64,000 nt of DNA from positions 23,921 to 87,920 of the forward strand of contig JAJEAO010000011.1 in NCBI GenBank assembly GCA_022822745.1. The letters run 5' to 3'. This document shows, piece after piece, positions 25,928-33,843 of this stretch. The notes beneath the pieces were generated by a model. The model had not been told where the DNA came from. It made no database searches and saw nothing but the letters and a program-made list of their open reading frames with translations. Source of the DNA: Acidobacteriota bacterium. GTDB taxonomy: Bacteria > Acidobacteriota > Vicinamibacteria > Marinacidobacterales > Marinacidobacteraceae. Position 1 is the first letter of the stretch; each line of letters opens with the position of its first letter. The translations under genes and the position numbers were made by a program.

Positions 25928-25985
25928 GGGCTTTCCGGCAACGCTACCACGCTCTCCCGCTGCCGACGCTCTGGCTGGAAGCCCT

Positions 25986-26831
25986 TCACACGCCGGGGGT
26001 TCCGCCACGCGCGAAGGTGAGAACGGAGACCGGGCCGGCGCCCGCGGCGAGGATCGCCCGGGTCGCGGCCCCGGCGGTGCTGCCGGTCGTCAGCACGTCG
26101 TCCACGAGCAGCAGCGGTCGTCCGACGAGGCTCGGCGCCAGTGTGCGCGTGCGGAAGACGCCGCGCACGTTCCGGCGGCGGCGCGCCGGGGTGACGGTGG
26201 TCTGCGGCGGGGAGTGGCGCCTTCGCAGGACGGAGGCCTCGATCGGGAGTCGCAACCGTTCCGCGACGCCCTCGGCGATGGACTGCGCCGGGTTGAAGCC
26301 GCGGCGGATGCGCCGCCACATCGGCGCCGGCATCGGAATCACGGCCACCGGCGGGCGCTCCGCTTCGGGCGGCAGCCCGGGCTCGGCCACGAGCGCATCT
26401 TCGGCGTCGGGCTCGGTAGTCGGATCCTCCGCCGCCGGATTCCGGAAGACCATCTCCCACGTCGTGGCCGCGGCGGCCGCGAGCAGCGCGGCGATCGGCT
26501 CCCGCCTCCGGTACTTCAACTCCACGACCGCGCGTCGGACCCGCCCTTCGTAGGGCGCCGCCGCGACCGCCCGGACCCACGGCGGCGGATCGTTCCGGCA
26601 CCGGCCGCACATCTCGGGCACGCGGAAATCGGCGCACCGCGGACAGGCGGCGAAGCGGGAGGGGACGATCAGTCGGGTCCGGCAATCGGCGCACACCGGC
26701 CCCCGCAGCGGATCCCGGAGCGGCTCGTCGCAGATGCAGCAGGGGCCCGGAACCAGGAGCTGCCCGAGGCCCTGTCGGATGCGGGAAACCGGGTCCGACC
26801 GAAGCAGAGTCGCCGGTCGCCCGCCGTTCAC
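25986..26831 (-). CDS. comF: ComF family protein (phosphoribosyltransferase fold)
   Basis: 281 residues. An N-terminal zinc-ribbon-like region has 'CCICDEPLRDPLRGPVCADCRTRL' and 'CPRCADFRVPEMCGRC'. The PRTase signature is 'RPLLLVDDVLTTGSTAGAATRAI'. ComF-like proteins are needed for DNA uptake in competent species, though function outside them is uncertain. A roughly 30-residue acidic insert ('NPAAEDPTTEPDAEDALVAEPGLPPEAE') interrupts the domain. The GTG at 26831 overlaps the lapAB-like stop (GTGA). Confidence 0.88.
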   Translation of the reverse strand: MNGGRPATLLRSDPVSRIRQGLGQLLVPGPCCICDEPLRDPLRGPVCADCRTRLIVPSRFAACPRCADFRVPEMCGRCRNDPPPWVRAVAAAPYEGRVRRAVVELKYRRREPIAALLAAAAATTWEMVFRNPAAEDPTTEPDAEDALVAEPGLPPEAERPPVAVIPMPAPMWRRIRRGFNPAQSIAEGVAERLRLPIEASVLRRRHSPPQTTVTPARRRRNVRGVFRTRTLAPSLVGRPLLLVDDVLTTGSTAGAATRAILAAGAGPVSVLTFARGGTPGV

Positions 26832-28189
26832 ACGACCGGAGCCGTGGCGGTGGCGACCGGCTCGGCCGCGGCGCGCGGCGGGCCGAGTTCGAGAGCGACG
26901 GTCCCGAAAGCCCCGCAACGGTCGCAGGCGTCCTTCCACTCGGCGTGGCGTTCGCCGCACTCCGAACAGGCGAACTCGGCGGCCAGCGACGGCGCGCGGG
27001 CGATCACCTGTCGAGCGCGCGCCACCGCGCCGGCGAGGTCGCCGCGGCTCTCGAGGATGCGCGTCAGGCGGGCGCCCACGGCCGGGGAGTCGGCCGCCGA
27101 CAGTCCGGCGAGCGCGCCGGCGGCCTCGTCGAGCATGAACAGACGGTCGTAGAGCGCGCCGAGCAGGTAGCGCGAATTCCGGGAGGCCCGGCCTCCCGAA
27201 GAGCGGGTTTCCGCGATCGCCCGCTTCCAGACGGTGATGGCGTCCTCGGGACAGGTCTGGTCGAGGTAGTAGTCCTGGAGCGCGATGAGCGGGGCCATCG
27301 CCCGGGTCTCCGTGAAACCGCGACGCCACGCCTCCACCGCGGCCCGCTCGTTCCCGGCCCCGAGATAGGCCTTGCCCAGCCGGACCCACGCGGGCGCCGC
27401 GCCCGGATCCTCGTCGAGGACCGCCCGGAACACCCGCGCGGCCTCGACCGCCTCGCCGCGGTCGAGGAGCTGGACCCCGAGGGCGTGCCGAAGCGCCAAC
27501 GCCCGCCGCTCCTCCGCGGGTCTCCCGGAGCCGGGCGTGACCGAGAGGAGTCGCTGCTGGACCTGCAGAGCGGCGCGGGCGTCTCCGGCGGCGGTGAGGA
27601 GATCGCGAAGCTGACCGAGCGCCGACGCCGGAGGCTCGGCGTCCTCGGCGATCGTCTTCTCGAGCAGGTCGCGGGCGCGCCCCGGCTGCCCGTTCGCCGC
27701 CAGCGCTTCGGCCAGCGCGTAGGCGAGGCCGGTGTCTCCCCGGTCGTCTTCGACCGCTTCCTCCAGCGCCGCGACGGCCTCGCTCCAGCGCCCGATCCGC
27801 ATCAGGCACTCCGCCTTCCGTCGGAGCGTCTCCCGGTCGGCTCCGGCGTACTCCTCCGCCGCCTCCAGGCTCAGCAGCGCCTTCTCGAAACGGCCGGACG
27901 CCATCTCCTCCACGCCCTCCCGGAAGAGCCGGTCGCCTTCGTCGAGGTCCCTCTGCCCGCGGCGGAGGCGGCGCTCGCGAACCAGCCGACGGATTCGCCC
28001 GGCGCCGTCGAAGGCGAGGGCCACCGCCGCGCCGAGGCCCACGCCGCCCAGCATCACCTTCCAGAGCTCCACCCGGATCGGCAGGAACAGCGGGATCCGC
28101 ACGGTCACGAGCTGCCCGTTTCCCCCCACGACCAGCAGCCCGAACGCCGCGGTCACCAGGATGCCGACGAAGAACAGCAGGAAGCGCAT
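26828..28189 (-). CDS. LapA-LapB-like membrane protein: two TM helices, TPRs and terminal zinc ribbon
   Basis: 453 residues. The N-terminal about 70 residues form two membrane helices with a short loop ('FLLFFVGILVTAAFGLLVVGG', 'VMLGGVGLGAAVALAFD'), as in LapA (DUF1049). Tandem TPR-type helices follow, then a rubredoxin-like 'FACSECGERHAEWKDACDRCGAFGTV' at the C-terminus, as in LapB/YciM. In E. coli LapA and LapB are separate neighbours that control LPS synthesis through LpxC. Here they appear fused. TAGAAT about 26 nt before the ATG may be its promoter -10. Confidence 0.8.
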   Translation of the reverse strand: MRFLLFFVGILVTAAFGLLVVGGNGQLVTVRIPLFLPIRVELWKVMLGGVGLGAAVALAFDGAGRIRRLVRERRLRRGQRDLDEGDRLFREGVEEMASGRFEKALLSLEAAEEYAGADRETLRRKAECLMRIGRWSEAVAALEEAVEDDRGDTGLAYALAEALAANGQPGRARDLLEKTIAEDAEPPASALGQLRDLLTAAGDARAALQVQQRLLSVTPGSGRPAEERRALALRHALGVQLLDRGEAVEAARVFRAVLDEDPGAAPAWVRLGKAYLGAGNERAAVEAWRRGFTETRAMAPLIALQDYYLDQTCPEDAITVWKRAIAETRSSGGRASRNSRYLLGALYDRLFMLDEAAGALAGLSAADSPAVGARLTRILESRGDLAGAVARARQVIARAPSLAAEFACSECGERHAEWKDACDRCGAFGTVALELGPPRAAAEPVATATAPVV

Positions 28190-28220
28190 GGGGCGTCGCG
28201 GTCGGGGCCGCTCCCGGATT

Positions 28221-28640
28221 CTACGCGGGGTCGGGGGCGCGAGTCGGGGGCGGATTCGGAGGCGTCGAGGGGGGTTCCGGAGCCCACCGCGGCGCGTCTC
28301 CCCACAACCTCTCGAGCTGGTAGTACTCGCGGTGCTCGGGGGAGAAGATGTGGACGACGAAGTCCACGTAGTCCGCCAGCAGCCAGCCCCCGGCGGGGCT
28401 TCCCTCGATGTGCGTGGGCTTCCGACGGGCCTCTTCGAGCAGGCCGCGCCGGATCGCCTCCACGACCGTCTGACGCCTCCGCTCGGACGAAGCGGTCGCG
28501 ATCACGAAGAAATCCGTGAAGCCGGCGAGTTCGCGGAGGTCGAGGACCAGCACGTTCTCGGCGCGTTCGGCGAGCGCCGTGGCGGCGGCGAAACGGGCTT
28601 CGCGCTCGGACCGGGACAGTGCGGATCCCTCGGTGGTCAT
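28221..28640 (-). CDS. rsfS: Ribosomal silencing factor RsfS
   Basis: 139 residues. The family core 'AENVLVLDLRELAGFTDFFVIATASSERRRQTVVEAI' and 'GGWLLADYVDFVVHIFSPEHREYYQLERLWGDAP' is complete. RsfS binds L14 and blocks subunit joining in starvation. The C-terminus is a 25-residue Pro-rich tail. The start overlaps the nadD stop (ATGA), the common nadD-rsfS pairing. Confidence 0.95.
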   Translation of the reverse strand: MTTEGSALSRSEREARFAAATALAERAENVLVLDLRELAGFTDFFVIATASSERRRQTVVEAIRRGLLEEARRKPTHIEGSPAGGWLLADYVDFVVHIFSPEHREYYQLERLWGDAPRWAPEPPSTPPNPPPTRAPDPA

Positions 28641-29320
28641 CGGTAATGTCCCTGTTCGCCGATCCGCGAGAAGACCGGCGGCGGCATCAGCCCCCCGACC
28701 GGGAGGCGAGCGTCGAGTCGGGCGCGGATCGCCCGGGAGGACGGGTCTGGCAGCGGGACTTCGAGGGCGAAGATCCGGGGCGGGACGAGAGGGGCGTCGA
28801 GGTTCCGCGTGATCCGGTTCCGAAGCGCCTTCGGGACGACTTCGAGCGCCTCGGTCAGGGGGTGGCCGGGACGGGAGACGACGACGACCGGGTGGCGTTC
28901 GAGCAGGTCGCGGTAGCGGCGCCAGGTCCGGATCTCCCGGAACGCGTCGCTCCCGACGACGAAGACGACCCGCGCCGCGCCGTCGGGGGTCGGCGGGCGC
29001 TCGCCGGCGATCTGGTCGAGCGTGTCAATGGTCCACGATGGCCCCGATCGCTCCAGTTCGACCGGGCTCGCGACGAGTCGCGCCCGGCCGTGGATCGCGT
29101 CCCGGACCATCCGGAGGCGGGCTTCGGCGCTCACGCTCGGGGCCACGGGGCGGTGAGGGGGCGTCGCCGCCGGGATGAGCCACACCTCCTCGACCCCCAT
29201 CCGATCGCGCACGGCTTCGGCGGCGCGCACATGGCCCCAGTGCGGCGGGTCGAACGTCCCCCCGAAGACGGCGATGACGCCCGGACGACGGGCGGCGGCT
29301 GGCGGCGAGGGCCCCTTCAA
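28637..29320 (-). CDS. nadD: Nicotinate-nucleotide adenylyltransferase (NadD)
   Basis: 227 residues. The nucleotidyltransferase signature 'VFGGTFDPPHWGHVRAAEAV' and 'PSSRAIRARLDARLPVGGLMPPPV' (the ISSTxIR-type motif) identify NadD, which makes NaAD in NAD synthesis. The start overlaps the obg stop by 4 bp, so obg-nadD-rsfS are translationally coupled. Confidence 0.95.
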   Translation of the reverse strand: MKGPSPPAAARRPGVIAVFGGTFDPPHWGHVRAAEAVRDRMGVEEVWLIPAATPPHRPVAPSVSAEARLRMVRDAIHGRARLVASPVELERSGPSWTIDTLDQIAGERPPTPDGAARVVFVVGSDAFREIRTWRRYRDLLERHPVVVVSRPGHPLTEALEVVPKALRNRITRNLDAPLVPPRIFALEVPLPDPSSRAIRARLDARLPVGGLMPPPVFSRIGEQGHYR

Positions 29321-30384
29321 GATCGCCCCAAGTGTACGGGGGGCGGGGATGTCGGAGGATTCGAGGCGTCGCCCGCCTCGGCTTCGGCCATGTCCCGCAG
29401 ACGGGCGGCGAGCGCGCGAGTCAGGTCGGCGCAGCCGTCGCCGGTGGCGGCCGAGACCGCAAAGCAGCGCAACCCGGCGCCAGCCGCCACCCGTTCGAGA
29501 CTCCGGATCCGGTCGGTCCCGCGGACGATGTCGGTCTTGTTGCCGACCACCACGGCGGGCTTCGCGGCGAGACCGCCGCCGTAGTTGCGGACCTCGTCCC
29601 GGAGGACGCCGAAGTCGCTCGCGGGGTGGCGTCCGGAGGACTCGGACAGATCCACGAAATAGACGACGAGCGCGGTGCGGGAGAGGTGCTTCAGGAATCG
29701 GAGACCGAGACCCGCGCCCTCGCTGGCGCCGGGGATGATCCCGGGAAGATCGGCAACGACCAGCTCGGTTTCCTCGCCCACGCGCACCAGGCCGAGGTTC
29801 GGGGACAGCGTGGTGAACGGGTAGTCGCTGATCCGCGGCCGGGCGGCGCTCACGCGAGCGATGAAGGAGGACTTGCCCGCGTTGGGGAACCCCACGAGCC
29901 CCACATCGGCGAGAAGCCGGAGCTCCAGCCGGATCTCGCGTTCCTCCGCCGCCTCGCCGGGTTCGGCCCGCCGGGGGGCCTGGTTCGTCGGCGTCCGGAA
30001 GACCGAGTTCCCCCGGCCGCCCCGGCCGCCCGCCGCCACGACGAGGGTCTGTCCTTCCTCCACCAGGTCGCCGAGCAGCACGCCGCTCGCGTGATCGAAC
30101 GCGGCGGTCCCCCGCGGAACGCGGAGAAGCAGATCCTCCCCCGATCGGCCCTGCCGGTTCTGCCCGCGGCCGTGCGCTCCGGCGCCGGCCCGGTAGCTGG
30201 GGCGGTAGCGGTAGGTGGCGAGCGTGTTCCGGCGCCCGTCGGCGACGAGCACCACGTTGCCGCCGCGTCCGCCGCTTCCCCCGTCGGGACCGCCCCGGGG
30301 CACGAACTTCTCCCGGCGGAAGCTGCGGGCGCCGTTGCCGCCGTTGCCGCCGGCGATCCTCAGCACGACCTCGTCAACGAGCAT
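29317..30384 (-). CDS. obg: GTPase Obg/CgtA
   Basis: 355 residues. The Gly-rich Obg fold is intact ('RIAGGNGGNGARSFRREKFVPRGGPDGGSGGRGGNV', 'GGRGGRGNSVF'). G motifs are 'VGFPNAGKSSFI', 'DLPGIIPGASEGAGLG' and 'VVGNKTDIV'. It acts in 50S maturation and the stringent response. The C-terminus is short and Pro-rich, without an extra OCT domain. It follows rpmA in the conserved rplU-rpmA-obg order. Confidence 0.96.
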   Translation of the reverse strand: MLVDEVVLRIAGGNGGNGARSFRREKFVPRGGPDGGSGGRGGNVVLVADGRRNTLATYRYRPSYRAGAGAHGRGQNRQGRSGEDLLLRVPRGTAAFDHASGVLLGDLVEEGQTLVVAAGGRGGRGNSVFRTPTNQAPRRAEPGEAAEEREIRLELRLLADVGLVGFPNAGKSSFIARVSAARPRISDYPFTTLSPNLGLVRVGEETELVVADLPGIIPGASEGAGLGLRFLKHLSRTALVVYFVDLSESSGRHPASDFGVLRDEVRNYGGGLAAKPAVVVGNKTDIVRGTDRIRSLERVAAGAGLRCFAVSAATGDGCADLTRALAARLRDMAEAEAGDASNPPTSPPPVHLGRS

Positions 30385-30438
30385 CGCATCCCGAAGAGCG
30401 ACGCGACGCTGCCGGATCGCCGCCCGGCCGAAGGAGGA

Positions 30439-30708
30439 TCAGCCTGCCGTTGCGTCCTCGGAGGTCACCGAGATGAACCGCCCCAGTCGCCCCCGGTTGC
30501 GGAAGGCGACGATGCCGGGAATCCGCGCGAACAGCGTGTCGTCGCCACCGCGGCCGACGCCGGGCCCGGGCTTGAACCGCGTGCCCCGCTGGCGGACCAG
30601 AATCGTGCCGCCGCGCACCCGTTCGCCGGCGAACCGCTTGACGCCGAGTCGCTTGGAGTGGCTGTCGCGCCCGTTTCGGGAGCTGCCCTGTCCTTTCTTG
30701 TGCGCCAT
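30439..30708 (-). CDS. rpmA: Large-subunit ribosomal protein bL27
   Basis: 89 residues starting '[48 protein letters not shown]', unmistakable bL27. No N-terminal cleavage extension as in Firmicutes is present. It is downstream of rplU by 29 bp. Confidence 0.97.
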   Translation of the reverse strand: MAHKKGQGSSRNGRDSHSKRLGVKRFAGERVRGGTILVRQRGTRFKPGPGVGRGGDDTLFARIPGIVAFRNRGRLGRFISVTSEDATAG

Positions 30709-30737
30709 TGCGATGTCCCCTGATAAGTCGTCGGCGA

Positions 30738-31070
30738 TCAGTCGCCGGATCCGTCCGGGTGGATCGCCTCGATGCGAACCTCGACCCGTTCCTGGCGGTG
30801 CCCCCTGGTTCTCCGGTAGCCCTTGCGCCGTTTCCGCTTGAACACCCGGATCTTGCGGTCCCGGTAATGGCCGAGCACCGTGGCGGAGACCGTGGCCCCC
30901 TCGACGTACGGGGTTCCGATCCTGGTCTCGCCGGACCCGGCATCCCGGATGAACAGCACCCGGTCGAAGGAGACCGCGTCTCCCTCGGCGGCGTGGATGC
31001 GCTCGAGGGCGACCCGCTGGCCCGGTTCAACCCGGTGCTGCTTGCCGCCGCTCTCGAAGATTGCGTACAT
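30738..31070 (-). CDS. rplU: Large-subunit ribosomal protein bL21
   Basis: 110 residues starting '[25 protein letters not shown]' and containing '[29 protein letters not shown]', the bL21 signature. The ATG at 31070 has GGAG about 7 nt upstream. It heads the rplU-rpmA-obg-nadD-rsfS group. Confidence 0.97.
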   Translation of the reverse strand: MYAIFESGGKQHRVEPGQRVALERIHAAEGDAVSFDRVLFIRDAGSGETRIGTPYVEGATVSATVLGHYRDRKIRVFKRKRRKGYRRTRGHRQERVEVRIEAIHPDGSGD

Positions 31071-31096
31071 GAGAGACTCCGTAAAGGCGCGGGATT

Positions 31097-31546
31097 CTAG
31101 CAGTTGCATGGAGCTTCGGATTCGCCGGACGCTGCGGCGACCACCGGCAGCTCCGGCGCGGCGCAGGAGGACGGCTCTTCCTCGATGTCCTCGATCACGC
31201 GGTACCACTCCCACCGCAGTCCCTCGGGTTCGTATGCCCAGACCTTGTTCTGGCGGGCGTGGCAGCAGACCACTTCGCTCTCGATTTCGTGAGGCAGGCC
31301 CTCATCCGAGATCCGCCGGATCGCGGATTCGACCTGGACGTCTTCCATGACCTCGACCCCGAGATGGTTCAGGCGGTCGGCGGCTTCGTCGTCCGTCTCG
31401 AACAGGACGAGCTTGAGCGGAGGCTCGGCGATGGCGAAGTTCGCGTAGCCGGGCTTCCGCTTCCTCGGCTCGACGCCGAACAGCCGGGTGTAGAAATCCA
31501 CGGCAGCGTCGAGATCGCGGACGTTCAGGGCGAGTTGCAGTCGCAT
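31097..31546 (-). CDS. arsI: ArsI/CadI-type vicinal-oxygen-chelate metalloprotein
   Basis: 149 residues: a glyoxalase-fold protein starting 'MRLQLALNVRDLDAAVDFYTRLFGVEPRKRKPGYANFAIAEPPLKLVL', with a vicinal Cys pair in 'EVVCCHARQNKVWAYEPEG' and a terminal 'CNC'. ArsI enzymes (C-As lyase) bind trivalent organoarsenicals with such paired cysteines; CadI relatives are induced by cadmium. Co-transcription with an ArsR-type regulator, overlapping by 22 bp, supports a metal(loid) response. The actual substrate is inferred. Confidence 0.85.
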   Translation of the reverse strand: MRLQLALNVRDLDAAVDFYTRLFGVEPRKRKPGYANFAIAEPPLKLVLFETDDEAADRLNHLGVEVMEDVQVESAIRRISDEGLPHEIESEVVCCHARQNKVWAYEPEGLRWEWYRVIEDIEEEPSSCAAPELPVVAAASGESEAPCNC

Positions 31547-31857
31547 CGGGTGTTTCTCCTCGGGGGATCGGATGCTTCCTCGCAGCAGTTGCGGGTGAGG
31601 AAGTCCACCAGCGAGTTCATCGCGTCGAAGTCGGGGCTGTACACGAGAGAGCGCCCCTCCCGCCGCCGGCGAACCATGCCGGCGAGCCGCAGCTCCTTGA
31701 GGTGGAAGGACAGGGTGGGCGCCGGGATGCCCAGGATGGTTGCCGCCTGGCCGGCCGGCAGCCCCGAGGGCCCGCGTCGCACCAGCAGCCGGAAGACCTC
31801 CAGTCGGGTCTCGTGCGCCAGGGCCGAAAGGGCGGCGACCGCCTCATCGGTTTCCAT
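31525..31857 (-). CDS. arsR: ArsR/SmtB-family metal(loid)-responsive repressor
   Basis: 110 residues with winged helix 'ALSALAHETRLEVFRLLVRRGPSGLPAGQAATILGIPAPTLSFHLKELRLAGMVRRRREGRSLVY'. C-terminal cysteines ('TRNCCEE', 'TRCDCNSP') may form the sensor site, unlike the classical CxC in helix 3. The ORF-track start at 31893 would lie across the -35 element, so I use ATG 31857 ('METDEAVAALSAL'). The predicted transcript begins close to this ATG. Confidence 0.9.
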   Translation of the reverse strand: METDEAVAALSALAHETRLEVFRLLVRRGPSGLPAGQAATILGIPAPTLSFHLKELRLAGMVRRRREGRSLVYSPDFDAMNSLVDFLTRNCCEEASDPPRRNTRCDCNSP

Positions 31858-31893
31858 ATTTCCAAGTATATCGAAAGTTGGACGGAGACACAA
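31858..31893 (-). promoter_or_regulatory. arsR-arsI promoter and probable ArsR operator
   Basis: Minus strand: TTGTGT (31888-31893), a 17-bp spacer, TATACT (31866-31871), then 8 nt to the arsR ATG. An imperfect 20-bp palindrome 'CCAACTTTCGATATACTTGG' (31862-31881) covers the -10, as expected for a repressor site. The arrangement predicts a leaderless or nearly leaderless mRNA. Confidence 0.72.
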
Positions 31894-31925
31894 CGCCGCA
31901 TGCTGCGTTTTCGGGGCCGGCGCCC

Positions 31926-33287
31926 CTACGAGACGCGGATCCGCTCGAGGAGCTCGCGGTTGTTCCGGGTGCGCTCCATGCGGCTCAGCAGGAGCGACAT
32001 CGCCTCCAGGGGCTTCAGGCCGGACAGGGCGCGCCGCAGCAGATGGGTCTTCGGCAGCTCGTCGGCGGGGAGCAGGAGCTCCTCGCGCCGGGTGCCGGAA
32101 TGGTGGATGTGGATCGCCGGGAAGACCCGCGACTCGGCGAGCGTGCGACTCAGCACCAGCTCCATGTTTCCGGTGCCCTTGAACTCCTGGAAGATGACCT
32201 CGTCCATCTGGCTGCCGGTGTCCACGAGCGCGGTGCCCAGGATCGTGAGGCTGCCCCCGTCGTCGATCTTCCTGGCGGCGCCGAAGAACTGTCGCGGGAA
32301 CTCGAGCGCCCTCGAGTCGATCCCGCCGCTCATGGTGCGGCCCTTGCCCCGGGTCTCCCGGTTCGCCGCGCGGCCGAGGCGGGTGATCGAGTCGAGCAGG
32401 ATGACGACGTCCTCCTTCATCTCCACCAGGCGCCGGGCCTGTTCCAGCACGATCCGGGCGACTCGCACGTGGTCGGCGCTGCCGCTGTCCGCGGTCGAGG
32501 CCACGACCTGGGCGTGCGGCACCGACCGCCGCATGTGAGTGACTTCCTCCGGCCGTTCGTCGATCAGGAGGATGATGAGATGGATGCCGCCGTAGTGCTT
32601 CGCGATCGCCTGCCCGATCTGCTCGAGGAGGATCGTCTTGCCGGTCTTGGGGGCGGCCACGATGAGTCCCCGCTGTCCGCGGCCGATCGGGGCGAGCATG
32701 TCCACCACCCGAAGTGACATCGGGGCGTCCTCGGCCCGCGCGAGCTCGATGCGCGGCTCGGGGTGCACGCTGATCAGGTCCGCGTAGTTCCGGCGCGACG
32801 GCATCGCATTGACTTCGTAGCCGTTCACCTCGAGGACCGTGTGGAGCTCCTGGCTCGGCGGCCCCCGGCGGCGTCGGCGGCGTCGGCCGGGCGCGCTGTA
32901 GCCGTACACCATGTGGCCCTCCCGAAGTCGGTAGCGATCCACGACTCCGTAGGGCACGCGGACATCGGTGGCGCGGGGGAGGAAGTTGTTCTTCGCCAGT
33001 CGAAGATGACCGCTGTCCCGAGGGCCCAGATCCAGCAGACCGGTCACCTCGTTGCGCGGCAGCTCGGCGGGCGCCGCGGCTTCGGCGCTCTCGGCGCCCT
33101 CGGCCGACGCGGGTTGTTCGGAGGCGTCGGCCCGAGCCACGGCGTCCACGCCCGGGGCCGCTCCGTTGCTCCGCTTCCGGAACGGGCGTCGGCCCCGGCG
33201 GCGACGGCCGGAGTGTGAGTGCGACGGGCGGCCGCGTCGGGAATACGAACGGCGCCGCCGGGGAGAGTCTTGTCTCGTGCTCGGCAT
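31926..33287 (-). CDS. rho: Transcription termination factor Rho
   Basis: 453 residues. The N-terminal about 75 residues are Arg/Ser/Ala-rich and probably disordered. Then come the RNA-binding domain ('GHLRLAKNNFLPRATDVRVPYGVVDRYRLREGHMVYGYS') and the RecA-like motor with 'GLIVAAPKTGKTILLEQI', 'LIDERPEEVTHM', 'DSITRLGRAANRE' and 'TMSGGIDSRALEFPRQFFGAARK'. Basic extensions of this sort occur in Rho of other high-GC bacteria. Confidence 0.95.
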   Translation of the reverse strand: MPSTRQDSPRRRRSYSRRGRPSHSHSGRRRRGRRPFRKRSNGAAPGVDAVARADASEQPASAEGAESAEAAAPAELPRNEVTGLLDLGPRDSGHLRLAKNNFLPRATDVRVPYGVVDRYRLREGHMVYGYSAPGRRRRRRRGPPSQELHTVLEVNGYEVNAMPSRRNYADLISVHPEPRIELARAEDAPMSLRVVDMLAPIGRGQRGLIVAAPKTGKTILLEQIGQAIAKHYGGIHLIILLIDERPEEVTHMRRSVPHAQVVASTADSGSADHVRVARIVLEQARRLVEMKEDVVILLDSITRLGRAANRETRGKGRTMSGGIDSRALEFPRQFFGAARKIDDGGSLTILGTALVDTGSQMDEVIFQEFKGTGNMELVLSRTLAESRVFPAIHIHHSGTRREELLLPADELPKTHLLRRALSGLKPLEAMSLLLSRMERTRNNRELLERIRVS

Positions 33288-33843
33288 CAGGGGCTTCCGC
33301 CGGGACCGGCTCGAGCGGCCCCGGGAAGAGTCGAAGAGAGGGGACGGCCCCGCGAGGGGCTCGTCATCAGGTGGGCGCGAGGTCGGCGGGGCTCGCTGTG
33401 GCCCGGCTCCACCTCGCCGGGAAGCGGGACGAAGACCAGGGCCGAACCGGTCCGGCGCGTCGGGCGCGGGTGCAGCCCTCGCGCCGGCTCACGGCGCTAC
33501 GCGCGAACGCCTCCCGACGGGTCCGTCGTGGAGCGGGCATCCGGAAACGTGGACGCACTCGCGATCAGCCGCGAAACCGGCTGACCTCATCCCCCCGCTG
33601 ATTCCGTTTCGCAGCATAGCACGAGCCAGCCGTCCCGGGCCGGTCTCCCGGTCGGGCGTCAACCGTCGCGCGCCCCTGACGGCGGAGCGCCCCCGGGCTG
33701 AAGCATGCCCCGTGGACCCGGAAATCGCTCCCGTGAGCCCCTTTCCGGGCGGAAAAAGCACGAGGCTCCCCCGCTCACGGCAGCTCTCCGGGTATCGGCC
33801 GATCTGTCTCCAACCTTGTAACCCGAATAAGGAGAAGCCGCCC
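33288..33843. other. 556-bp divergent intergenic region between rho and the triple-AAA+ gene
   Basis: The ORF track extends a plus-strand frame through here, but it lacks coding character. A plausible Shine-Dalgarno 'AAGGAGAAG' precedes the ATG at 33844. TATGCT around 33610 on the minus strand could be a rho promoter -10, leaving a long rho leader of about 330 nt, which would suit Rho autoregulation. No repeats or RNA genes are recognised. Confidence 0.4.

Noticed and set aside
33052-33843. N-terminal extension of the triple-AAA+ ORF
   Set aside because: Overlaps rho antisense and is low-complexity; ATG 33844 has a clear AAGGAG.
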